Positions 1-9,036 of a stretch of DNA of 27,651 nt are shown piece after piece. The stretch spans positions 1 through 27,651 of the forward strand of contig JAANBB010000486.1 of the NCBI GenBank assembly GCA_014621425.1, written 5' to 3'. Position 1 is the stretch's first letter; the number at the start of each line of letters is the position of its first letter. The stretch comes from Cylindrodendrum hubeiense. Lineage: Eukaryota; Ascomycota; Sordariomycetes; Hypocreales; Nectriaceae. Below the pieces are notes generated by a model that saw only the letters and a program-made list of their open reading frames with translations, was not told where the DNA came from and did not search any database. A program made the translations under genes and the position numbers.

Positions 1-191
1 GGGAGGCTTTTAGTGTGCCGCACGCCAGACCGGGCTCGTGGGCCACTTTCTATTTTCCGCAAAATTCATTAGTATGGGAAAACAAAAAAATCGACTCACG
101 GCCACCAAACCGCAAAATCCCGGCCCCTTAATAGCCTACCCTGTAGCCATCCTATACTAAAACGCACGCTCTATATAGCCTATAGGGTAGC
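1..191. other. Left-edge segment of unclear origin next to ambiguous bases
   Basis: This AT-richer stretch does not continue the GYF reading frame. It holds a weak inverted repeat (136-145 against 181-190, 9 of 10 bases pairing). Undetermined bases lie at 195-197, 199, 202 and 206. It may be unrelated sequence joined by assembly, or a repeat or element end. No gene can be supported here. Confidence 0.4.
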
Positions 192-2017
192 TTANNNTNT
201 CNCGCNATCGTTGTCATCGTGCTCGTGACGCTCAGCGGGGGGGCTGCGATACGGGTTCGTCTCGGACGGGCTGACTGGGCCGTCGTCGCCCAAGCTAAGG
301 CCCGACATGCCGAAGTCACCTGTGGAGCCCTTGACCGGGGTGCCGAGAGCTCCAGGTCGGTTTCCCTGATGAGCACTAGGTTCGGTGTCCTGCGCTCCTC
401 CAAGCACCGCGCTTCCAGACAGGTTATCGTCTCCAAAGGGGTCGGTGTCGGTGCGGGGGCGAGACCTCCAGGACGACTGGTTAAGTGGGTTAGGGCTATC
501 AGGGCCCTTGGGACCAATATTCTCCGAGCTATCCTTGGGTATCAGATGGGCCAGACGGCTTCCGCCAGCCGGGCCCCCAACACGCTTGTCACCAACAGCG
601 GACGAGGAAGGCATGGCGAAGTTGCCGAAACCACCAGCACTGGGCGTTGGTGGGTTTTGGGCTGAGGAGGGTGGCCACATGGAACCCCCCATGGCGCTCC
701 CCATGCTACCTATTCCGCCGGTGTTGGACCGTATCAGGTTGCCAAATGGAGGCAGCTTTCCAGCTGCATCACGAGGGCCCTGCTCAGTATCATCGTCGTC
801 TGGCTCATTCTCTTTCAGGTCGGTATTCTTGCGCGGGAACCAGTACGAGGGGTCGTCTCGAGAGAATCGGCCGGCGGCGGTGGGGGATGCCATGGCGCTA
901 CCGCTGAAGGGGTTCGAATCGAGGGTCTCGCGTCGACGGGTACCAGGTCTGGTGGCAGATGAAGGTGAGCTCACACCGAAGGCACTAGGAACTCCTTGGG
1001 ACAGCGAGGCCTTTCGGCCGTTGGCATTTCCCGGGTGAGCTTCTTTGTTCTGTGTCGGGGGCTTGAGGGGAGAGTTAATTTCTGTAGAAAAAGCCTGCGA
1101 GCTGTCAGCAAGCTACTTTCGTTTGGACGGTGGCGTGCGCACCTCTTTCTCTTCCATCGACAAGTCCTGCAGCCCCATCGGGGTGCTATCCGCAGTCTGA
1201 TCCCAGCAGGCACCAGGCTCCTGCGGGATGTGGTTATCGTTGGTCTTTCCCCAGCCTCTGGGGGGATGGCCATTAACGTGACCCGGATTCCAGCCCGGGA
1301 TAAACAGTCGAGACGAGGAGTCATGGCCTTTTTGCGAGCGGAACATGTCGAGCAGGTCGTCCTTTGTGTAGCGTGCAGGGCCTAGGTCGTGCGTCGAGGG
1401 TGCCATAGACGTCTCGACACTGGCAAGAGGTTGGACAGCATGGTCGGCCGAAGTAGGCGGCTGTGAGGAGGGTTGACCCAAGGGAGTGGTAGATGATCGG
1501 CGGAAGGTAAGGGTACCATTAGTCGAACGTCCATCTCGTCTCGCCCTGCAAGAGATACCAGTCAGTCGAGAGTCTTCCACAGTCGAGATTTGCACAGCGT
1601 GACGAGGACAAAGCAAAGAAGCCGACTGAAGCCGGGTACCGAGAGACATGACATGTAAGCGCAGCCCAGGCCGAGGGCCTGTCTCCGTGAACTAACGCAC
1701 GAAGGTCGGGCAGGCACATAAAGTGGGCGGTAAACGAGCTTCAATGCCGTCCGAGCACGGCATCACGAAAATCCAGCCCAACGCTGCACAGAGCAAAACT
1801 CCAGCGCCATGCACCGCACAAAGGGAGTACGGAATATGACAGAGCAGCACGGCAGCGGCGGAGGCAACGATCCACAAAGACATGAAAAAAAGGGAGCGAC
1901 CACTCACCAGTCTCCGCTGTTAGCTCCCCTCCCATCAACTCTCCCACCTCTAGAATCGCGGTTGGTGTTCTGGCCAGCGGCAGCCGAGGCAAAGCTCGAA
2001 GGAAGATTGGACGGCAT
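192..2017 (-). CDS. GYF-domain (Smy2/GIGYF-like) protein, N-terminal part only
   Basis: Three exons read downward: 2017-1908, 1545-1143 and 1094 to about 192. The start at 2017 gives MPSNLPSSFASAAAG, which I recognise as the usual N-terminus of fungal GYF-domain proteins. Intron 1 (1907-1546, GTGAGT...TTGCAG) is 362 nt; intron 2 (1142-1095, GTGCGC...CGCAG) is 48 nt. The protein is low-complexity, rich in Ser/Pro/Gly, with a conserved block around residues 94-150 (RYTKDDLLDMF, then PGWNPGHVNG and a CWDQT-STPMGLQ stretch). The YxxxxLL in that block resembles eIF4E-binding motifs. Family members act in translational repression, mRNA decay or vesicle traffic (family knowledge). No GYF domain is visible: the frame enters ambiguous bases at 195-206 and meets TAA at 194-192 after roughly 470 residues. 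The gene is therefore partial, misassembled or truncated. Identity rests on the N-terminus only. Confidence 0.72.
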
Positions 2018-2603
2018 GGTGGGCGGACACTCTCAGAAGCAGCGGCTGCGCGAGTGTTGGTGTTGTGGTGATGTCGCGGAAGTCGACGTTGGGATACGCG
2101 GGGCGGTTTCACGTATCGGCCGGGGCGAAGGGTCGAATACAAAGAGACGGGGATCTTGCGCAGTCAATGGATGACGTACAAGTGCTCGGAATCGCCTTGG
2201 CTATCTAGCTGTCGGGTCTGCGGTTGGTTTTGGGGTTGCTTTGGCGAACGAGGAGGGGGAACTGGACTGACTCGATCGCACGGCAACCTGGAGACACAAA
2301 GGCACAGCACAAAACAGGCGGATCGTGCGTAGGGTTACTTTCGAATTATGCGAAAGCAAAGCGACGTGTAAGCGTATTGGTTGAAGCTGAGACGAAGAAT
2401 CGGGCTCGGGGTGCGACGGTGGTCGTGGGAAGGAAGAGTGGTGTCTTGATCGGGAGTCCGGCGAGGAGCGTGGAAAAAGGCTGTTTTAGGCGTGGTGATG
2501 TTAAAACGTTGTTCGGTTGTGGTGGTGACTTGGACGTGGAAAAAAATCAGAGAGATTTGGGAAAAGGGAAAATTGGAGTCTTCTCGGACGCTCCCAGGTG
2601 GTC

Positions 2604-2645
2604 AGGTACCTAAGCTCAGGTACCTGCTCACGACTCTAGGTACCT
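2604..2645. repeat. Three copies of the palindromic octamer AGGTACCT
   Basis: Copies lie at 2604-2611, 2618-2625 and 2638-2645, each a perfect palindrome, about 590-630 bp upstream of the GYF start codon. Similar TAGGTACCT strings are, from general experience, widely dispersed in sordariomycete intergenic DNA, so a specific operator role is not implied. Confidence 0.7.
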
Positions 2646-3055
2646 ATCTCTGGCAGCCGCGAGTGGGTGGTTGGCCCCTACCCTCGTTTGGCCCCAGCTC
2701 AGTGGCCACAGCATCCCCGCCGCACCCATTCAGTGGGCGTCTAGCGGCCAGTTTCAGCGGCCTTCTCCGCTAAGGGTCTGCGAGTGTTCCACTGGGGCGG
2801 CCATTACGACTGCTGCTATTGCCATCGATTGCCCCAGACCTGTGCTGCACTCTGAGTGGACGCAGTGTCTTCAGCGGCTCCTCAGTGGCCAGTTGTCCGT
2901 CAGGTGCCGTGCTGCTAGGCCGGAAGGGGTGCATCCCGGGCTTTAGCCGCACTTTCACCTCCATAATTCTCCCATGTTGGGACAAGGTTCTTTCCTTGGG
3001 ACGAGGGCTGAATCCTAAAGGAAAATGGAGACATTTGTCTGTCAATCTTGTGTGC

Positions 3056-3077
3056 GTCTTTGCTGGGTCTTTGCTGG
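3056..3077. repeat. Tandem duplication of an 11-bp unit
   Basis: GTCTTTGCTGG occurs twice head to tail, followed by a partial third copy (GTCTCTCTGG). It lies in non-coding sequence. Confidence 0.8.
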
Positions 3078-3137
3078 GTCTCTCTGGTCGTGTTTTGCCA
3101 GCCCGCTCAAAGGACACATATCGCATGCATACGTGGT

Positions 3138-3164
3138 TGAATGAGCTGAATGAGCTGAATGAGC
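3138..3164. repeat. Tandem repeat, three copies of TGAATGAGC
   Basis: Three exact copies of a 9-bp unit lie in gene-free sequence. The unit length is a multiple of three, but no supported reading frame crosses it. Confidence 0.85.
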
Positions 3165-3757
3165 TTCACCAAATCCTCCGTGACCGTTGGAATTTATCTA
3201 ATTGGCAAAAGGGCCGGAAACGTTTCCCCAGGTTTGACACGTTTCGGTCAATCGATCTACATGGAGCCATGTACTGTGCCACTTCGTGACGCTCACTCCA
3301 GTCACGTGTCCAGGGAGAAGCAATGCTTTATTACCTGTCACGTCGCGTCGCGATTCAAAGTCCAGTACAAAGAGGGCTTGGCTTGAATACCTCAGCCACG
3401 AGACGCAATGTGATAGTTCAGGGGGATTCAATATTCACACGAATAAGCAAAGCCTTGCGCGTGGACACAGACAGACACAGGCATGGAGACACGTTTCTAT
3501 TTCATGAGTCAGATAGCCACCTCATAAATGAGTCCGATTGTTGCCCCCGTCGTTGTCCCTTCTGCTAGGCTCTTGGCCGGGAAGTGCACCAAAACAAGTC
3601 AGACGCAGGGGCAACCTTTACTATGACTAGGACTAGGATGGCACCAACGCAGTCGCCACAAACCGCTTGTGCACATCACCCGATGCAATCAGTTTCTAGC
3701 CATCATGCAAGGCACGCAACCATCTCATCCTCAAGCATGTGGAGGCACATTCGTTCG

Positions 3758-4548
3758 CTAGTGAGATCCCAGCCTAAGCATAATGCGTTCTCGGATCCTG
3801 CTATGCTGCAACGTCCAATCCCCACTATCCACAGTTAGTTTGGTTGCTCAGTCCAACATGAATTGATATGCTGTTGTACTCACCCCGAAAAAGACGTAGC
3901 GCACACCATTGAAACCAGTATCATCCATGAGAACAGTGTCCACTGGGTATCGGATATCGTCATCACAAGCGGGGTGCTTGCCTCAAAATTGCCAACGTCA
4001 AATAAAGCACAGTAGTCCAAGTCGTTATCCTCGTAGCCCTGGTAGCATCGGCATATGGCAGTAGCGATGAAGGCGAGATTGATGACCGAAATACACCACC
4101 ACCCCGCCATCTGTGTCAAGGCAAACAGGCACATCGTCGGGTCATATGACGCGTTTAGAAGGCGAAATCGTCCGACCAGGCATATACAAATCGTAGCAAT
4201 CATCATCTTTACCGGATGCGTTAGTCTTCGTGTTTAACTCTGGCTAACCTCGAGTTGGGAAGCATGACGTACCCAGATCAAATTGAACGAGAAAAAAATC
4301 CAAGATGCAGCGGTACCGCCGATATTAAAAATCGGAAACACGATGTTTCCAGCCGATAGAATCATCATTGAAACGAACGTCCGGATGATGGGACCCATGA
4401 TCTGTTTTGGAATCCTCCATTCTCCGCCAGTGCTGTAGATGTCCATGCAAGGCCATCTCCAGAACTGCCAGGCCATCATGTACAGTTCGAACAGGAAATA
4501 TGCGTCCGGACATGGAATGCGGAATTTTGCTCCGCCAGGCTCACAGCT
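3758..4548 (-). CDS. Putative polytopic membrane protein, exon structure uncertain, possibly broken
   Basis: Two minus-strand segments join well: 4548-4273 and 4206-3884. They are separated by a 66-nt intron with GTACGT donor, ACTAAC branch point and AAAG acceptor. A further GTGAGT...ACTAAC...ATAG intron (3883-3825) could lead to a last exon, 3824-3758. Hydrophobic segments are evident: AYFLFELYMMAWQFWRW, then about 22 residues from IIRTFVSMMILSAG, then ASWIFFSFNLIW running into MMIATICICLVG, then the MAGWWCISVINLAFIATAIC region, and perhaps LFSWMILVSMVCAT. At least four membrane spans are therefore likely. The 5' end is unclear: the frame is closed by TAA at 4551-4549, and plausible coding in 4555-4806 lies in other frames. 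I do not recognise the family. Sequencing errors, missed introns or a decaying gene would all fit. Confidence 0.42.
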
Positions 4549-4846
4549 TTATACCTGGGGGCGCAGGGCCATTTGGATGGGATACCCTGACAGCCAGAAA
4601 ACCTTGTGTGGATGAGTACAGCCCTCGATAGAAGATAGCATCCAGGTCGCACACAATGCCGGCCGCGGCTTTGGGCATGCAGCCAAGCTTTCGCTTTCTT
4701 CTGGTTCGAACGAACTTACTGACGGGCACCACAGCCCATTATCAATCGTTTGCTCGAGGGGGGGCCTACGCCGTACTTGTTGAGGCAGACCGTCATATGG
4801 ACGTCGTGTAGGTAGTGTCGGATAGTGAGGTGACTGGGCCGTCCGT
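4549..4846 (-). other. Possible 5' exon material of the membrane-protein gene in shifting frames
   Basis: On the minus strand, an ATG at 4796 opens a short frame beginning MTVCLNKYGVGPPSSKR. It ends at a strong GTAAGT donor (about 4720). Downstream, two other frames stay open over 4556-4732. One of them contains GIVCDLDAIFYRGLYSS before stopping. No single splice model joins these to the segment starting at 4548. I report it as possible coding material, not a defined exon. Confidence 0.25.
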
Positions 4847-5558
4847 TCATATAGTAGTCAGGAAGTGCGCCTTGAACTTCTTGTTGGCGCGATCTGCAGA
4901 TCGCAGCATCATCTGGTCGCCCAGCACGTCAAACACGAACTTTTTATCGCCCGCCGCCTCAATCTTGCCCTCGCCCGCGCCTTCAACCTTTGCCAATTTA
5001 TTATCAACGGGCATCTCGACCCGGAAAACAGTGCCCTCTTTTGGCACCACTTTCAGTCCTCTTTTTTTTGGTAATCACCTCGATCATGAACTTGCGATCG
5101 CGCACCACAATACCCTGAATACCGACTCTGCCGGGGCAGCGGCTCCTGACAACCTCAACGGCAGCGCCATGGAATTCCGCACTTGCCAGCTTCGCGGCGG
5201 CACCTGGGCCCCCCATGTAGACATCGTTTCCCAACAGCTCGCGAGCGTACCCCAACCAGAGCTGGTTCAAAGGCTCGTATATAGTGTATTTTTGCTGCTC
5301 CTTAGGCATGGTATTGAGGCCCAAGTGGCGGCGCTCGCGTGAGGACAAAGGCTTAGGTCTCTGCTTCTGCTTGGCCTTCTTCTCTTGGCGGGTTTTCCTT
5401 CGGGCGGTGCGGGCATTGATGGTTGCTGGCGGGGGTGATGTCGGGCGGAGGATGAGCGAGCGGTGCTGGATCTTTTCGGAGTAGATGCGATTGACGCTGT
5501 CGGGGGAATGAGCCCTGGCCAGCAGGTCTTGCGTGGTCTTTTGGGCCGAATTAGACAT
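4847..5558 (-). CDS. POP4: RNase P/MRP protein subunit POP4 (Rpp29), one-base frameshift
   Basis: Pop4/Rpp29 binds the catalytic RNA of RNase P (tRNA 5' processing) and RNase MRP (rRNA processing) in the nucleus. The frame starts at 5558 (MSNSAQKTTQ), has a basic Lys/Arg/Gln-rich segment, then family landmarks: LRPTSPPP, PLSSRERR, YTIYEPLNQLWLGY, AEFHGAAVEVVRSRC and GIQGIVVRD, which form the Sm-like fold. At an A8 run (T8 on plus, 5062-5069) the frame slips. In the next frame the expected continuation appears (VVPKEGTVFRVEMP ... RSADRANKKFKAHF) and ends at TGA 4849-4847. Without one A the gene would encode about 236 residues, a normal length. No intron signals explain the shift. Homopolymer sequencing error is the likeliest cause; a real mutation cannot be excluded. 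The gene is divergent from the acyltransferase. Confidence 0.88.
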
Positions 5559-6066
5559 TGTTGGAGTCGGCGCAGGCGAAAGGAATTCGAGTCGTGGTCT
5601 TGGGTATGTCACCAGCAAAAAAAAGTTGGCGATGCTATTTCTTCAGTGGAGACTTGCACTGACCCGTGCCTGCCTGGGCGCTGCGTCAACAGGCGGGCTG
5701 GTCTGTTTACCCCAGGAAGCTGCACGTGGTCCAAGCTCCTTCAGCATTCACATGCCACTTGCCACTGCCGCGATTGAGGAAGGTGGCCCGCTCGGCACAA
5801 GATGGTTAGCAGCCCCCACCTAACGATCGCATCTCCATGTCATGTCCTTGTCGCAGTCCCAAAGATTCGAACACGCGAAACTTGGACCGTGCCTTGTGGC
5901 TTCTGACTCGTGATATCTCGTGACGCGCTGTCCTGCCATGCGATTCTTGCTATGGTGTTGCTGAGAAAGCAGCTGACTGTCGACCCACTCCCTCGGCAAT
6001 TCGAGACCGAGACGCATTGAGATCTTGAGACGCTCAGACGCTCAGACGAGAGAATCATCGCCAGTC
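5559..6066. promoter_or_regulatory. Divergent intergenic region between POP4 and the acyltransferase
   Basis: This 508-bp region must hold both promoters and 5' leaders. Close to the acyltransferase start there is a direct repeat GACGCTCA at 6029-6036 and 6037-6044, followed by GACG. No other gene is supported. Confidence 0.6.
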
Positions 6067-8730
6067 ATGTCGCGAAGCACCAAGGACGACGCCGGCGATT
6101 CGTTGCCTGAAGGCTCCGCTCCCGATCTCCGGATTCTAGGCGACGAGGTCACTCTACAGCCCAGTGGCTATGTCGAGCCGCCAGCGAGAAAGCTGCCCGA
6201 GGGCAAGGAGGAGGCATTGATGGATAAGTTTGCCTCGTTCCGCGCCGAACCTTTCCAGTGATGCCCCCCATCTACTCCTCCGGATTTCCCCGCCTTCAAT
6301 TCCATCAGCATGTCCGCTAACAAAACAATTGACTCCAGGTTCCTCCGCGAGGTCTCCCTCTACGTCTCCGGCCAGGGATGGCGAGCCTACGACCGCGTCA
6401 TTGGCCAGCCTGTCTTCTACCCAGGCTTCTCAGAGAACATGACGTCCATGGTACTGTCTGCGCCTCTCCTCCAGCAGCGCATTACCCAGCTCGCCGAGCA
6501 TCGCGTCGCCGTTGAGGAGAGGGAGGGCATGCTGCCCAAGGACGGCAAAAATCATGCCATCAAGCGCGCGCAGCGGCTCAATGCTATCGAGACCGGCCTG
6601 CAGGAGCTAGCAGAGAAAATGACTAACGATATGATCTGCAAGATGGAAAGCAAGACATTCATCCGCGGCGCATACTACCTTGTGACGCAGCTGTTGACGA
6701 GAGCCTACCACCAGGGTATTCACGTCTCCAGTGAGGAAGTCTTGAGACTGCGAAAGGTAGCCGAGATCGCAGCCAAGAAAAAGCAGAGTATAGTGTTTCT
6801 GCCGAGCCATCGATCACATGTCGACTACATGTCATTACAGCTCATCTGCTACCGGTTAGGCCTAACACTGCCCGTCGTGGTGGCAGGGGACAACTTGAAC
6901 ATCCCGGTCCTTGGCAGCTTTCTTCAGCATGCAGGAGCCATGTGGATCCGGAGAGCCTTTGGAGACGATGTCTTGTATACGACGCTAGTGCAGTCGTACA
7001 TTGATACTTTGTTACAAGAAGGATATAACTTTGAGTGTTTTATTGAGGGAGGCCGATCCCGGACAGGAAAGCTGCTGCCTCCCAAATTCGGCATCCTCAG
7101 TTTCGTCCTCGACAGCATCCTGTCAGGCCGGGTTGAGGACGCCATCATCTGCCCCGTGAGTACGCAGTATGACAAGGTCATTGAGACCGAGGGCTACGTT
7201 ACCGAGCTCCTAGGAATGCCAAAGAAGAAGGAAAATTTGGCCGACTTCCTGACTGGTGGTTCCTCCGTTTTGTCGCTTCGACTGGGACGCGTGGATGTTC
7301 GATTTCATGAGCCCTGGAGTTTGAGACAGTTTATTGATGAGCAACTGTCGAAGCTGCCCAGCGTCCCAGTGGGTCTCGATACTGAGCATCATAGGCCCGA
7401 GATACGAGCTCTACGCGAGAAACTTCTGCGCACCATGGGTTACAAGGTTCTAAGCGACATCAATGATGTTTCCGTTGTGATGCCTACAGCACTCATCGGC
7501 ACAGTCCTCCTGACATTGCGTGGCCGCGGTGTTGGCAAGCAGGAGCTGAACCGCCGTGTCTCCTGGCTCACCGAACGTGTTCGTGCCAAGGGTGGCCGGG
7601 TTGCTCACTTTAGAAACGCACCACTTTCTGATATCATCGAACGTGGTCTTGAAGTCCTTGGAAAGGAGCTGGTTGGCGTTGTCGATGGGCTCGCAGAGCC
7701 GACGTACTATGCCGTCGACCGCTTCCAGCTATCCTTCTACCGCAACATGACGATTCACTTGTTCATCTACGAAGCCCTCGTTAGCGTAGCCATGTACACA
7801 AGGGTGAAACAAGGAGGTGCGCCGCACATGCAAGACATTGAGTTTGAGGAACTCAAGGCACAGGTCCTATTTCTGTCGTCCTTGTTCCGTGGCGAGTTCA
7901 TCTTCTCCAGCGAAGGCCTTGATATCAACCTTGACAAGACATTGCGCGGGTTGGAGACTGACAACGTTGTCCGCCTGGACCGTGATGGTGAGGGCAATAT
8001 CACCAAGATTGGTCTTTCGGATGAGGAGAGGAAGGCGGGTAGAGAAAACTACGACTTCTACTGCTTCCTCATCTGGCCATTTATTGAATCGAGCTGGCTG
8101 GCTGCCGTTTCGCTCATGGGACTGACCCCGCCACTGGGCCAGAATGGAGAGATATGGATCGAGCAGGGCAAAGCGCACACCAGCGCCCAACTGGTAAGTG
8201 GTTATCTTCTAATACTGTCCATATACAATCAAGCTAACCCACGACTCTCTATCTAGCTCGGGAAAACACTCTACCACCAGGGTGACCTATCGTACTTTGA
8301 GGCCGTCAACAAAGAAACGCTCAAGAATTCTTATTTCCGCTTCGAGCAAGATCAGCTTCTCCATGTGGTCAAGTCCAAGGACCCGAAAATTCCTCCTCGT
8401 ATTCAACTCGACGCATCATGGCGGCCGTCACGCGACTCGCAGACTGGCACACTAGTAGCCGAGGGTAAGCTATGGGACTTTACGGAGAAGATTGCCAAGT
8501 CCCGTCGCGAGGGCAAAAACCGTCGTGACGGTGCCACCGTCAGCAGCCGAGTGTTGCGGCTTACGGACGAGCTTGGCCGGAAGTTATTCGATGAAGCGGC
8601 TGAGGCAGAGCGAAGCGGCAAAGGCAAGGTGCCGAGCCGGCTGAGTCGCGAAGAGAGCGAGGCTCTCGGAAAGAGCATGAGGGATGCAAAGAGGAAGCGG
8701 GAGGAGATGGGAGGGAGAGCACGTCTGTGA
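6067..8730 (+). CDS. PlsB-type glycerol-3-phosphate / dihydroxyacetone-phosphate acyltransferase
   Basis: Exons are 6067-6257, 6339-8193 and 8257-8730 (839 residues). Intron 1 (GTGATG...GCTAAC...CCAG) and intron 2 (GTAAGT...GCTAAC...CTAG) keep frame. The start at 6067 is the first ATG in an open leader. The enzyme should acylate the sn-1 position of glycerol-3-phosphate or DHAP, the first step of glycerolipid or ether-lipid synthesis. Visible motifs are HRSHVD (His221 and Asp226, the HX4D catalytic pair), AGDNLNIP, FIEGGRSRTGK (about 298-308) and ICPVSTQYDKVIE (about 334-346). EGGRSRTG followed by PK resembles bacterial PlsB, and PKFGIL resembles GNPAT. The charged C-terminus ends in ARL, a good PTS1, so peroxisomal location is inferred. 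It is not the Gat1/Gat2 family yeast uses. Whether the acceptor is G3P or DHAP cannot be decided here. Confidence 0.9.
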
Positions 8731-9036
8731 GGTAGAAACAGCGTGTGAGCTGGATCCTGTACAATTTCTATGCATTTACCAGCGAGTCTTTGTTTTTTTA
8801 CAATTCGTGTGCTGGTCATCCATCTTCCATGGACCCGGTAGAATTGAGTCTCGGAGTAGCGGAACGCCATGTTCTTGCAACGCCATGCCATATACACACA
8901 TACATGCTAGCTATATAGTTCCCAGGTATACACGACCTTCTGATAACTGGCCCGTCTCCTTTTATGTTGTTTCTTATTATCCTTGAGCAGCTCTATTCTG
9001 CTCGGGGTATTTCCTTTTAATATTTTGTTCGGCCTC
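8731..9036. other. Convergent 3' intergenic region
   Basis: This 306-bp AT-rich spacer lies between the 3' ends of the acyltransferase and PAN6. It presumably holds both polyadenylation regions. I see no gene or repeat in it. Confidence 0.6.

Larger units (their letters stand above)
2018..3757. other. Gene-poor intergenic region, 1.7 kb
   Basis: This contains the promoter and 5' leader of the GYF gene and the 3' flank of the membrane-protein locus. Open frames here (for example 2224-2613 and 2819-3289 on plus) have no recognisable protein features or splice continuity. The notable content is three AGGTACCT palindromes and two short tandem repeats, listed separately. Confidence 0.6.

Noticed and set aside
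908..922. GGTTCGAATC resembling a tRNA T-loop
   Set aside because: It lies inside the GYF coding exon, and no acceptor or anticodon stems fit around it.
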